In this document: one piece after another, positions 46,981 through 54,246 of the stretch
How positions within the stretch are numbered: position 1 is the first letter of the stretch
Layout of the letters: each line of letters starts with the position of its first letter
NCBI GenBank assembly: GCA_022773585.1
Contig: JALEZZ010000039.1
Span: 1 to 54,246 of the forward strand
Origin: Selenomonas sp.
Lineage (GTDB): Bacteria; Bacillota; Negativicutes; Selenomonadales; Selenomonadaceae
Direction of reading: 5' to 3'
Length of the DNA: 54,246 nt
The notes under the pieces: model-generated
Told to the model about the DNA's origin: nothing
Database searches by the model: none
Seen by the model: the letters and a program-made list of their open reading frames with translations, nothing else
Made by a program: the position numbers and the translations under genes

Positions 46981-47280
46981 TCAGACGATGCCGCCCTTCT
47001 TGAGCTGGCGGTAGAGCGAGTACATCGCGGCCGGGAAGCCGAACACGATGCCGATGAGGCGGCCCGTGTGGCCGAGGCCGAACGCCTCGTCGGCCTCATA
47101 GCCGAGGAAGACGCAGATGCCGACGAACACGACGAAGTAGACGCCGACGCCGCCGAGCATCGAGAACGCCTTCATCGCCTGCCGGACGCCTTCATGCTTG
47201 TCCTGCTGCCACGGATTTCCGCTGCCCTTCAAGGGCGGCTTCTGTGGCGTCTTGCTGCCGCCCGCATCCTCGGCGCTCAT
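46981..47280 (-). CDS. AtpZ/AtpI family small membrane protein
   Basis: 99 residues: a polar N-terminal 35 residues, then two helices (about 40-60 and 72-90) with GYEADEAFGLGHTGRLIGIVFGF, the AtpZ-type pattern (glycine-rich second helix). It overlaps wecB by four bases (ATGA). Its place at the head of the atp genes fits an accessory role in ATP synthase assembly. Confidence 0.8.
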   Translation of the reverse strand: MSAEDAGGSKTPQKPPLKGSGNPWQQDKHEGVRQAMKAFSMLGGVGVYFVVFVGICVFLGYEADEAFGLGHTGRLIGIVFGFPAAMYSLYRQLKKGGIV

Positions 47281-48440
47281 TTCGCCTCGAAGCGGTCAGG
47301 ACGGCTGTCCGCAAGGCCATAGTGATAGAGAATGGCCTGGATGATGCGGCGCGATGCCTCGCCATCGCCGTACGGATTGCACGACTCGGCCATGCGGCGG
47401 TACTCCGCCTCGTCCGTCAGCAGGCGCTTCGCCTCGCTGTAGACGCGCTCGCGATCCGTGCCGATGAGCTTCACCGTGCCCGCCTCGACAGCCTCCGGGC
47501 GCTCCGTCGTATCGCGCAGCACGAGCACGGGCTTGCCGAGCGCCGGCGCCTCCTCCTGCACGCCGCCCGAATCCGTCAGGATGAGATGCGCGCGGTGCAT
47601 GAGGTTTGCGAACGGCTCATAGTCGAGCGGCTCGATGAGATGCACCTTCGCGAGCCCGCCGAGCTCCTCATTGACGACCTCGCGGACTTTCGGGTTCTTG
47701 TGCACGGGGAAGACGATCTCGACATCGTCAAACTCCTCTGTCAGCTGCTTCAGCGCCTTGTAGACATGGCGCATCGGCTCGCCGAGGTTCTCGCGGCGGT
47801 GCGTCGTCACGAGGATGACGCGCTTATGCGCGAAGTCGATGTTCTGCAGCAGCTCGTCGTCGAACGCGAAATCATCCTGCACCGTATGATGCAGCGCGTC
47901 GATGACCGTGTTGCCCGTGACGAAGATCGAATCCTTCGGCACATTTTCCGAGAGCAGGTTCTGCTCGCTCGTCGCCGTCGGCGCGAAGTTCAGGTCTGCG
48001 ATGCAGCCCGTGAGCTTGCGGTTCATTTCCTCCGGGAACGGTGAATACTTGTTGTGCGTCCTGAGGCCCGCCTCGACATGGCCGACCGTCGTCTGATGGT
48101 AGTACGCCGCGAGTGCGCCCGCAAACGTCGTCGTCGTGTCGCCATGCACGAGCACGATGTCAGGGCTTTCTTTCGTCAGCACGCCATCGAGGCCGTTCAT
48201 CGCCTTCGTCGTGATGTCGAAGAGCGTCTGCCCTTTCGCCATGAGGTTCAGGTCGTAGTCCGGCGTAATGTGGAACAACCCGAGCACCTGGTCGAGCATT
48301 TCGCGATGCTGCGCCGTCACGGCCACGACGGGCGTGATCGTGTCGGGATGCTTCTGGAGCTCCAGCACGATGGGCGCCATCTTGATGGCCTCCGGACGCG
48401 TCCCGAAGACCGTCATGACTTTGATTTTCTTCTTTTCCAT
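47277..48440 (-). CDS. wecB: UDP-N-acetylglucosamine 2-epimerase (non-hydrolysing)
   Basis: 387 residues from the ATG at 48440 (AGGAGA upstream). KVMTVFGTRPEAIKMAPI, HGDTTTTFAGAL, VEAGLRT, TDSGGVQEEAP and VLRDTTERPEA are the WecB/MnaA signatures. It makes UDP-N-acetylmannosamine for envelope polysaccharide. It follows wecA, but a strong terminator lies between the two, only about 20 bases before its start. Confidence 0.96.
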   Translation of the reverse strand: MEKKKIKVMTVFGTRPEAIKMAPIVLELQKHPDTITPVVAVTAQHREMLDQVLGLFHITPDYDLNLMAKGQTLFDITTKAMNGLDGVLTKESPDIVLVHGDTTTTFAGALAAYYHQTTVGHVEAGLRTHNKYSPFPEEMNRKLTGCIADLNFAPTATSEQNLLSENVPKDSIFVTGNTVIDALHHTVQDDFAFDDELLQNIDFAHKRVILVTTHRRENLGEPMRHVYKALKQLTEEFDDVEIVFPVHKNPKVREVVNEELGGLAKVHLIEPLDYEPFANLMHRAHLILTDSGGVQEEAPALGKPVLVLRDTTERPEAVEAGTVKLIGTDRERVYSEAKRLLTDEAEYRRMAESCNPYGDGEASRRIIQAILYHYGLADSRPDRFEAK

Positions 48441-48462
48441 AAGGATCTCCTTTTTATCATGA

Positions 48463-48487
48463 AAAAAGGGCAGGATTCGCCTGCCCA
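48463..48487 (-). terminator. intrinsic terminator between wecA and wecB
   Basis: GGGCAGG (48469-48475) pairs with CCTGCCC (48481-48487) and is followed on the minus strand by TTTTTT. It stands seven bases after the wecA stop and leaves no room for a normal promoter before wecB, so it may attenuate transcription into wecB-atp. Confidence 0.8.
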
Positions 48488-48493
48488 AGTCAT

Positions 48494-49546
48494 TCAATTC
48501 TCATGTGCCTGTTCTTTCAAATGGAAGATGCCGATTTTTTTCGCGCCGAAGAGCACCACGAACACGACCACGCAGACGATGAGGATCGCGAACTGGCTGC
48601 TGACCTCCGTGAGCGCGACGGCCGAGAGACCGAGAAGCGCGCTGATGACATACATCAGGAGCACGGCCTGCCGCTGCGTGAAACCGAGGTCGAGCAGGCG
48701 GTGGTGAAGATGCCCCTTGTCCGGCTTGAAAATCGGCACGCCGCCGCGATACCGGCGGATGATGGCAAACGTCGTGTCGAGAATCGGGAGGCCGAGCGCG
48801 AGAATCGGCACAATCAGTGCAATCGTCGCCGCCGACTTCACCGCACCGATGACGCTGATGCCCGCGAGCATGTAGCCGAAGAACATGCTGCCCGAATCGC
48901 CCATGAAGATGCGCGCCGGGTTGAAGTTGTAGTAAAGGAAGCCGATGGCCGCGCCCGCAATCGCCGCGCAGAAGACCGCGACGACCATGATGTCCTGCTG
49001 GAGCGCGACGAGAAAAATCGTCGTCGACGCGATGCACGACACGCCGGCCGCGAGGCCGTCGAGGCCATCGATGAGGTTCACCGTATTCGTCAGGCCGACA
49101 ATCCAGAAGACCGTCGCCGGAATGGCAAGCCATTCGAGGAACAGATAATCGCCGAACGGATCGGTGATGAAGTCGATACGCACATCGAACCCGATGACGA
49201 GCACGCAGGCCGCGACAATCTGGCCGAGGAGCTTCACCTTCGCGGGCAGGTTCGTGTAGTCATCGATGAGGCCGAGAATCACGATCAGCGTGCCGCCGAC
49301 GCCGAGCCCCGTAAGCTCGAACGCCACATCCGGCTCGACCGGCACGGAATTCACGATCGTGATCATCGCCGCCATGAATGCCAGATAGATGCCGAGCCCG
49401 CCGATGCGCGGAATCGGCCGCTTGTGAACCTTGCGCGGATCCGGCGCATCCATCGCGCCCGTCTTCTTCGCGAAAAAAATAACGCCTGGTGTCACTAAAA
49501 GCGCCACGCCGGCAGCAATGACGAACGCCAAAACGTAATCTGGCAT
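48494..49546 (-). CDS. wecA: undecaprenyl-phosphate GlcNAc-1-phosphate transferase (WecA/TagO type)
   Basis: 350 residues from the ATG at 49546 (AAAGGGGTG upstream). An 11-helix membrane protein of the MraY/WecA family: PRIGGLGIYLAF, GLIDDYTN (Asp pair), NTVNLIDGLDGLAAG, FMGDSGSMFFGY and HLHHRLLDLGFTQRQAV. It loads GlcNAc-1-P onto undecaprenyl phosphate to begin O-antigen, enterobacterial-type or teichoic-like polysaccharide. With wecB it covers the first steps of ManNAc-containing glycans. Confidence 0.95.
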   Translation of the reverse strand: MPDYVLAFVIAAGVALLVTPGVIFFAKKTGAMDAPDPRKVHKRPIPRIGGLGIYLAFMAAMITIVNSVPVEPDVAFELTGLGVGGTLIVILGLIDDYTNLPAKVKLLGQIVAACVLVIGFDVRIDFITDPFGDYLFLEWLAIPATVFWIVGLTNTVNLIDGLDGLAAGVSCIASTTIFLVALQQDIMVVAVFCAAIAGAAIGFLYYNFNPARIFMGDSGSMFFGYMLAGISVIGAVKSAATIALIVPILALGLPILDTTFAIIRRYRGGVPIFKPDKGHLHHRLLDLGFTQRQAVLLMYVISALLGLSAVALTEVSSQFAILIVCVVVFVVLFGAKKIGIFHLKEQAHEN

Positions 49547-49640
49547 AAAATGGTCGCACCCCTTTGGTTCTACGAATATCAAGTGTCTTCCGTGTTCAGA
49601 AACAGTTTCATTCTACAACAAGGCAATAGCGGTGTCAATC

Positions 49641-49679
49641 AAAGAAAGGATGCGATTCAAAGAAAGAACCGCATCCCTT
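49641..49679 (-). terminator. terminator of the DUF3084 operon
   Basis: GGATGCG (49648-49654) pairs with CGCATCC (49670-49676); TTTCTTT follows on the minus strand. It lies about 18 bases after the dCMP deaminase stop. Confidence 0.75.
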
Positions 49680-49696
49680 TTCATTTTTTGTTGGTT

Positions 49697-50158
49697 TCAG
49701 TCATGAATTTCGTCTGGCCGGCATTCGACGACGCTGCCGTCGGTCTCGTAGTAAACGACTTTCGCGAGCTTTGCGTTGCGGAGCATGCGGCGGCAGAGGA
49801 GGCAGGGCTTGCCGCTTGCGAGCGTGCCGTCGGCGTTGATTCCGACGATGTAGATTGTCGCGCCGTCCATGGCAGCAGGATCGGCGTTGATGATGGCATT
49901 CTGCTCGGCGTGGACGGCGACGCAGAGTTCGTAGTTCTTGCCTTTCGGGACGTGCAAGCGCTCGCGCTCGCAGATGCCGGTGTCGATGCAGTTGGCTTCG
50001 CCTCTGGGCGCGCCGTTGTAGCCCGTGCTGATGATGATGTGGTCTTTGACGATGATGGCGCCATAGCGGCGGCGCAGGCAGGTCGCACGGCGGCCGACGG
50101 CACGCGCGATGTCGAGGAAGTATGTCGTCCAGTCGGGACGGTTCTGGGGATTGCTCAC
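49697..50158 (-). CDS. dCMP deaminase family protein (ComEB-like)
   Basis: 153 residues. Zinc site HAEQNAI (His, catalytic Glu) and PCLLCRRML (two Cys); the N terminus has RRRYGAIIVKDHIIISTGYNGAPRG and CIDTGICERERLHVPKG, typical of dCMP deaminases. It turns dCMP into dUMP for thymidylate synthesis. Overlaps the preceding gene by four bases. Confidence 0.92.
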   Translation of the reverse strand: MSNPQNRPDWTTYFLDIARAVGRRATCLRRRYGAIIVKDHIIISTGYNGAPRGEANCIDTGICERERLHVPKGKNYELCVAVHAEQNAIINADPAAMDGATIYIVGINADGTLASGKPCLLCRRMLRNAKLAKVVYYETDGSVVECRPDEIHD

Positions 50159-50730
50159 GGGGTAGTTCCTCCTTTGCTCGCACCCGCGGAAGCTGCGTCA
50201 TGCTGCTTGCTTTGACGTGCAGGGGACTCCCCCCACCGCTCTCGCGGTCCGCCCCCCCTCTGGGAGGGGGGCTGTGCAGAAGATAGGTATCGTGTCGCTA
50301 AAATCACAGCGACGAAGTCGTCGACGGGGACGGGCGGGACTTGCATGGTCGTTGGAAAAAGGCGGCGGAGGCCCTTGGGTGGATGGGCCTTCCAGTATTC
50401 CTTCTTCGCCTGCTCCGTCGTGCGGTATTCGTCGATGACGGTGATGGCGAGGCTCGGGACAGCGCGCTCGATGCGCGTTCGCGCATCCTTGCTCGTCGTG
50501 CCGTTGCCTTCGATCAGGCGGCTCGGCGAATATTTCGTGACGGCCGCAGCCACTTCCTGCTCGAGGTTCGCCGTTTCGATGACGCGCTGCATGAGGATGC
50601 GGATGCCGCCATTTTCGCTGCGTTCGAGTGCGGCAAAGCCGCATTTGTCACGTCCGGGATCGAGGCCGAGCACGACGTATGATGCCCGTGTATCTGGATA
50701 CGCCTGCCCTCTTTCCTCCGCCGCGCTCAT
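50155..50730 (-). CDS. RuvC-like/YqgF-fold nuclease family protein with a repeat-derived C-terminal tail
   Basis: 191 residues. An RNase-H fold with VLGLDPGRDKCGFAAL (Asp24), LIEGNG (Glu74) and PVDDFVAVILA (Asp136/137), the acidic set of RuvC/YqgF-type nucleases. Its exact substrate is unknown. Residues from about 153 (PPSQRGGGPRERWG) are translated from a palindromic extragenic repeat (50225-50273); without it the protein would end near 150. The tail is basic and low in complexity. Co-translated with DUF3084 upstream and the deaminase downstream by four-base overlaps. Confidence 0.75.
   Translation of the reverse strand: MSAAEERGQAYPDTRASYVVLGLDPGRDKCGFAALERSENGGIRILMQRVIETANLEQEVAAAVTKYSPSRLIEGNGTTSKDARTRIERAVPSLAITVIDEYRTTEQAKKEYWKAHPPKGLRRLFPTTMQVPPVPVDDFVAVILATRYLSSAQPPSQRGGGPRERWGESPARQSKQHDAASAGASKGGTTP
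50225..50273. repeat. palindromic extragenic repeat inside a coding end
   Basis: GACTCCCCCCACCGCTCTCG then CGGTCCGCCCCCCCTCTGGG and AGGGGGGCT. Same unit as 36223-36273. It lies within the last ~50 codons of the RuvC-like gene and is read through in frame. Confidence 0.78.
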
Positions 50731-51992
50731 GGCTGCTCCCCCTCGTTCATGCGCTCGACTTTGACGTCGAGGCGCAGCGGGCCGAGGGCGTTCGTGGCTT
50801 CGCGTGCATACGCAGAAAGCACGACGCCGCCATCAATCGGGGCGATTTTCTGCACGACGCTGTAGAACTGCGCCGCCTCGATGACGCCGACGGTGCCGCG
50901 AATCGGGTCGGGCAGCAGGCCGCGCGCCGTCGCGGACTGGTTGACGTCGGAGAGGAAGTTCATGAGCGTCTGCTCGGCCGCGCCCTTGTTCGCGCTCTGC
51001 ACCTGGTAAGCGCGCGCGAGGATGAACTCATGCGGCTGGTAGATGATGCTGTTCTTGTAGAGTTCGAGCGCACCGCGGATTTCCTCGCCGCGGATCTGGT
51101 TGCCAGCGGCCACGACGCGCACGACCATATCCTGCGGGCTCGCCGCGATGGTCTTGACAGCCCCTTCGAACTCGGGACGGTAGATCCAGATGTCCTGGTC
51201 GGTCTTGTTCTCGCCGACGCGCACGGAAACGTTGCGGCTCGCGACTTGCGCAAGCGTCGTGAGGTCGGCGCGGACATCGGCTTCGGGGCGGCCGCCGCGG
51301 ATGACGCCGCTTGCGATGACTTCGCCGGCGCGGAAGATGATGTCGCCTTCGCGAATCGTGATGAGGCCGTTCGCGAGCTGCTGCGTCTGCTGTTCGAGCG
51401 TCTGCTTCTCGCCCGTGAGTTGCGCATTCGTTTCCGTCAGCTTGCCGTTTTCGCCGAGGAGCGACTGGTTCGTACTAGCGAGATTCTGATTCTCGCCGAG
51501 CAGGTTGTTGTTCGCCGTGGCGAGCTCATCGTTGCGCGCCATGAGCGCGGCCTTCGCCTGCTCGAGCAGCATGTTGCCCTCTTTGAGGCGCGCCTGCTCT
51601 TCTTCGAGCGATTTCTGCTGCGTCTGGAGCTTCTCGACTTCCTGCTGCGAGGCGTCGAGCGCACGGTCGGCCTCTTCCTTCTGCTGCGTCGCGCTGTCGA
51701 GGTCGGCCTGGGTCGCGAGCAGGTTCGCCTTCGTCTCCTGCATCGTGCGGTTGAGCTTTTCCATGCCGAAAAGCGCCGTGCGCACGTCTTTCGAGACGGC
51801 CGTCATGACGCCGAGCGTCGTCGTCGTGATGAGGATGCCCGTGACGATTGTGACGATGATGGAGGTATGGCGCGGGCGCAGGCCGAAGAGCGACAGCCGC
51901 TTCTTGCCGACTTTCGAGCCGAGGCGGTCGCCGATGAAGGCGATGGCGCCCCCGGTGATGACGAGGACGAAGATGAGCAGGATGCCGTACAT
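50727..51992 (-). CDS. DUF3084 family membrane protein with coiled coil
   Basis: 421 residues. Two N-terminal helices (about 2-22 and 45-66) frame a basic loop, KVGKKRLSLFGLRPRH, then a long coiled coil (about 80-215, rich in LEQ, ENQN and TGEKQTLEQ repeats) and a C-terminal domain of about 200 residues (GDIIFRAGEVIASGVIRGG). This matches DUF3084, of unknown function, found beside ruvC-like genes in several Firmicutes. First gene of a three-gene operon. Confidence 0.85.
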   Translation of the reverse strand: MYGILLIFVLVITGGAIAFIGDRLGSKVGKKRLSLFGLRPRHTSIIVTIVTGILITTTTLGVMTAVSKDVRTALFGMEKLNRTMQETKANLLATQADLDSATQQKEEADRALDASQQEVEKLQTQQKSLEEEQARLKEGNMLLEQAKAALMARNDELATANNNLLGENQNLASTNQSLLGENGKLTETNAQLTGEKQTLEQQTQQLANGLITIREGDIIFRAGEVIASGVIRGGRPEADVRADLTTLAQVASRNVSVRVGENKTDQDIWIYRPEFEGAVKTIAASPQDMVVRVVAAGNQIRGEEIRGALELYKNSIIYQPHEFILARAYQVQSANKGAAEQTLMNFLSDVNQSATARGLLPDPIRGTVGVIEAAQFYSVVQKIAPIDGGVVLSAYAREATNALGPLRLDVKVERMNEGEQP

Positions 51993-52019
51993 TGGGCGAT
52001 ACCTCCTTTATCTTTATGC

Positions 52020-52068
52020 TTTGGCTCCCTCCCAGAGGGAGCTGTCACCCGAATGGGTGACTGAGGGA
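52020..52068. repeat. palindromic extragenic repeat unit
   Basis: TGGCTCCCTCCCAGAGGGAG with TGTCACCCGAATGGGTGACT and GAGGGAG: two stacked hairpins. The second stem (CACCC/GGGTG) differs from CAGC/GCTG elsewhere but stays paired. Confidence 0.78.
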
Positions 52069-52189
52069 GTCTCACAAGATGGGCGTGTGAGATATACGAT
52101 TGCATCTTACGCGGGCATCGAAGAGTCTGCGAAGCCCGCATAAGCTACAATCATGCATTCCATATGACGTGCTTGTGAGACAGCCTTAC

Positions 52190-52275
52190 GGCATAAGCGA
52201 TCGCATAGGCGCTGAAGCGCCTTGCGCCTGCTTATCCCTCCGCCCTTCGGGCACCTCCCTCTGAGAGGGAGGCTT
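52190..52275. repeat. two repeat modules in tandem (inverted GATAAGC module plus palindromic unit)
   Basis: GGCATAAGCGATCGCATAGG with CGCTGAAGCGCC and GCGCCTGCTTATCC is the module nested at 23454-23510, here reversed; then GCCCTTCGGGC and CTCCCTCTGAGAGGGAGG of the main palindromic family. Confidence 0.7.
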
Positions 52276-52314
52276 TCAAATTCGATGTGTTCCTGCTTAA
52301 CTTAATGACATTAC

Positions 52315-52385
52315 CGTTGGGGGAGGTGCCCCAACGGGGCGGATAAGCAGACTCTTGGCGCTTTAGCGCCTAGAGGTCGCTTACA
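52315..52385. repeat. palindromic unit joined to the GATAAGC module
   Basis: TTGGGGGAGGTGCCCCAACG and GGGC form one unit; GGATAAGCAGACTCTTGGCG, CTTTAGCGCCTAGAGGTCGC and TTA follow, nearly identical to 23452-23494. Confidence 0.75.
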
Positions 52386-52460
52386 CAGAGTAGAGGGTAG
52401 CGCCGTAACAAGATGCAGTGATTCTATCGTTAGAATCCTGCATTTCCAAACACAGCTACC

Positions 52461-52506
52461 CTCTCAGTCACCCTTGCGGGTGCCAGCTCCCCCAGAGGGG
52501 GAGCCA
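52461..52506. repeat. palindromic extragenic repeat unit
   Basis: CTCAGTCACCCTTGCGGGTG, CCAGCTCCCCCAGAGGGGGA, GC: two stacked hairpins of the main family, arms again covarying. Confidence 0.75.
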
Positions 52507-52542
52507 TAGGAACGGAACTGCAACAGTCCCATGGCGCTTGCG

Positions 52543-52645
52543 GCGGGCGGGGCGGCAGCGGTCGCTTTGCTCCCTGGCCGCATGGAGAGAGTGCGGAGGT
52601 TCGGCGGGGCGGCAGTGGTCGCTTTGCTCCCTGGCCGCCTGGAGG
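52543..52645. repeat. tandem GC-rich repeat before the NifH-like gene end
   Basis: Two copies of about 45 bases share GGCGGGGCGGCAG, TGGTCGCTTTGCTCCCTGGC and CGC; a third, diverged copy (GCGGTCGCTTCGCTCCCTGT) is at about 53889-53908. Confidence 0.65.
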
Positions 52646-52670
52646 AGTACGGGGGGTTCTGGGGAGGGGG

Positions 52671-53417
52671 TTATTTCAATAGGGTTTGGGCGAGGTCGCG
52701 GAATTTCTGGCTGATGTCGGCGTCTGGGTAGGCTTCGAGGGTGGTTCTGCCCTGTTCTTCGGCCTGGTTGATTTCGTCGGCTCTGGGGAGGTCGGCGAGG
52801 ATGGGGAGGTGGTGGGCGTCGGCGAAGGTTTGGACTTTTTCGGTTTCTTGAGGGATGTTGCGGCGGTTGAGGATGAGGCCGCGGGTTTTGGCGTAGCCGC
52901 GGTCTTTGAAGTTTTCGACGGCGCTGGCGATGTTGCCGGCGGCGTAGAGGGCCATTTTTTCGCCGCTGGTGACGATGAGGACGTCTTCGGCGTAGCCTTC
53001 GCGGATGGGGGCGGCGAAGCCTCCGCAGACGACGTCGCCGAGGACGTCGTAGAGGACGATGTCGGGCTGGAAGGTAGAGAAGAGCTGGAGGTCTTCGAGG
53101 ATGCGGAAGGTGGCGATGATGCCGCGGCCGGCGCAGCCGAGGCCGGGGGTGGGGCCGCCGGTTTCGATGCAGAGGACGCCGCCGAAGCCCTGCCGGGTGA
53201 TTTCATCGAGGCTCTGGGGCGGGTCGTCGTGCTGCCGGAGGTAGTCCATGACGGTCTGGAGGGGGGCGCCGCCGAGGAGGTTCGATGTGGAGTCGGCTTT
53301 GGGGTCGCAGCCGATCTGGATGACGCGCTTGCCCTGGGCGGCGAGGGCGGCGGAGAGGTGGCTGGTGATGGTGGATTTTCCGATGCCGCCTTTGCCGTAG
53401 ATGGCGATTTTCTGCAT
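52671..53417 (-). CDS. NifH-like nitrogenase iron-protein family ATPase, no nif partners
   Basis: 248 residues. P-loop [15 protein letters not shown] at the N terminus, switch [10 protein letters not shown], and both Fe-S cluster cysteines: [12 protein letters not shown] (about Cys95) and [11 protein letters not shown] (about Cys132). So it should be a homodimeric 4Fe-4S ATPase that donates electrons. It is shorter than true NifH (about 275-290) and no nitrogenase, CfbD-type or tetrapyrrole reductase gene is beside it, so nitrogen fixation is not implied. NifH-like proteins of such groups serve other reductions. Codons end overwhelmingly in C and the strand is very GC-rich compared with neighbours. 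Start after GGAGG. Confidence 0.88.
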   Translation of the reverse strand: MQKIAIYGKGGIGKSTITSHLSAALAAQGKRVIQIGCDPKADSTSNLLGGAPLQTVMDYLRQHDDPPQSLDEITRQGFGGVLCIETGGPTPGLGCAGRGIIATFRILEDLQLFSTFQPDIVLYDVLGDVVCGGFAAPIREGYAEDVLIVTSGEKMALYAAGNIASAVENFKDRGYAKTRGLILNRRNIPQETEKVQTFADAHHLPILADLPRADEINQAEEQGRTTLEAYPDADISQKFRDLAQTLLK

Positions 53418-53473
53418 GTGGAGGGCCTCCTGTGTGCATGGTTGGTGGAATTTTCTGGTGATTGTTCGTTCTT

Positions 53474-53502
53474 ATTATACGTTGCGGGGGAGGAAAATGC
53501 AA
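53474..53502 (-). promoter_or_regulatory. promoter of the NifH-like gene
   Basis: Minus strand TTGCAT (53497-53502), 17 bases, perfect TATAAT (53474-53479), about 57 bases upstream of the start codon. Confidence 0.75.
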
Positions 53503-54042
53503 TTGAGAACGCGAAAAGATAAGGGGAAGAGGGCGCGCGAAGATATGTTCGTGGTCGCGGTCAGGCGGGGGCTTCCAACGGGATCAACGCTGAAACGGCC
53601 TGCGCGGGTCGATGGGGAATGGGGCGATAGGTTCACATCGGCGGTTTCAGGTTTTAGCTGCGTTTCCTTACAGCTAAAAGATCCCTTATGGAAGCCCCCG
53701 CCTTCCCGAAGAGAGGATCGTAGCTCGCGGCCTCAGGGGGCGGAGGTGGTTTTCGGCGCCGCTCGGATGTTCACCGCTTCGCTCGCTGTCGCAAAGCCCC
53801 CGCCTTCCCGAAGTGTGGCTTGGGGCGCGCGGCCTCGGGGGCGGGGGGTGGATTTGGGGGAGGGACGGCGTGCGCTGGGAGGGCGGAAGCGGTCGCTTCG
53901 CTCCCTGTCCGCCTGAGGGTGCACGGCGTTCCGATAAGCAGATGCTTGCGGCAGGGGGCGGCGGGGGTAGATTTGGGGAGATGTGAGTCTTGCCTCCCTC
54001 TCAGAGGGTAATGTCGTTAAGTTAAGCGTGAAATCATTCAAA
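53503..54042. other. GC-rich non-coding region with local repeats
   Basis: No convincing gene. AAGCCCCCGCCTTCCCGAAG occurs at about 53692-53711 and again near 53793-53812, each followed some 20 bases later by GCGGCCTC and GGGGGCGG. The open frames here are low-complexity. Confidence 0.5.
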
Positions 54043-54224
54043 CTTCAGCCTCCCTCTAGAGGGAGGGGGACCGCGAAGCGGTGGAAGGAGTAGTAGGATG
54101 CTGAAACTGACAAGAAAGCAGCCGTCGCTAAAGTCCTTTAGCAACGTTTGGCATGCTTGTTTGACTCCAGTACCCAACTACTCCCCCAGTCAGCTTCGCT
54201 GACAGCCCCCTCTAGAGGGGGCCT
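54043..54224. repeat. composite palindromic repeat (MITE-like), uninterrupted copy
   Basis: TTCAGCCTCCCTCTAGAGGG, GACCGCGAAGCGGT on the left and CAGTCAGCTTCGCTGACAGC, CCCCTCTAGAGGGGG on the right flank about 100 bases. Read in reverse complement it aligns with 23413-23649 over its full length, lacking only the nested 57-base module there. Confidence 0.8.
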
Positions 54225-54246
54225 GACCCTTAACTTAATGACATTG

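Larger units (their letters stand above)
51993..52670. other. repeat-filled intergenic region
   Basis: No gene seen. It holds several palindromic repeat units (listed separately) and the tract CTTAACTTAATGACATTA (about 52297-52314) that recurs at 54229-54245 and, reversed, near 54010. The upstream part should include the DUF3084 promoter, which I cannot place. Confidence 0.6.

Noticed and set aside
52671..53417. Nitrogen fixation (nifH)
   Set aside because: No nifD, nifK or cofactor genes are present and the protein is shorter than true NifH, so only family membership is claimed.

Overview
The window looks like chromosomal DNA from a diderm, high-GC member of the Negativicutes, most likely Selenomonadaceae (Selenomonas or Mitsuokella type). 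This is inferred from gene content: a Gram-negative RND efflux pump beside Firmicutes-style housekeeping genes, a wecA-wecB-atpZ-atpI-atpBEFHAGDC cluster, mqnA, and Firmicutes-type class I toxin-antitoxin loci. No rRNA gene is present, so the assignment rests on style and not on a marker.

Layout. 1-5.1 kb: a response regulator, a BMP-like periplasmic binding protein and a hybrid histidine kinase form one sensory operon. 5.1-6.0 kb: a GDT1-type cation exporter and a Glu-Asp-Phe tRNA operon. 6.1-10.85 kb: an AT-richer accessory stretch with a His/Asp-rich secreted protein, an orphan RelB/DinJ-type antitoxin, a Fic AMPylase with a palindromic operator, three small secreted proteins, and two broken pieces of an Mrr-like restriction enzyme flanking them. 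10.85-15.5 kb: an RND pump operon with its MarR regulator. 15.5-17.4 kb: a FIST-GGDEF diguanylate cyclase. 17.5-19.1 kb: an IscB/omega-RNA (OMEGA) element whose nuclease has a one-base frameshift. 19.2-20.9 kb: mqnA and an FkbM methyltransferase. 21-32.4 kb: four tandem paralogues built as periplasmic SBP domain(s), a membrane helix, a degenerate GGDEF and an intact EAL.

32.5-38.9 kb: aroF, pheA, a holin-like class I toxin with an antisense RNA promoter, a DEDD exonuclease, a HAD phosphatase, an amino-acid ABC importer without its binding protein, and a broken flagellin-like gene behind a sigma-28 promoter. 39.0-40.0 kb: two homologous, divergently arranged small-hydrophobic-protein/antisense-RNA modules with all four promoters readable; this is the best candidate for an undescribed system here. 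40.1-49.5 kb: the complete F1Fo ATP synthase operon downstream of wecB and wecA. 49.7-52.0 kb: a DUF3084, RuvC-like and dCMP deaminase operon. 52.0-54.2 kb: repeat-rich DNA around a lone NifH-like gene.

Themes. Cyclic-di-GMP signalling is dense: one cyclase and four predicted phosphodiesterases lie within 17 kb. A family of palindromic extragenic repeats with covarying arms is scattered through the window, in places nested in itself and in one case translated into a protein tail.
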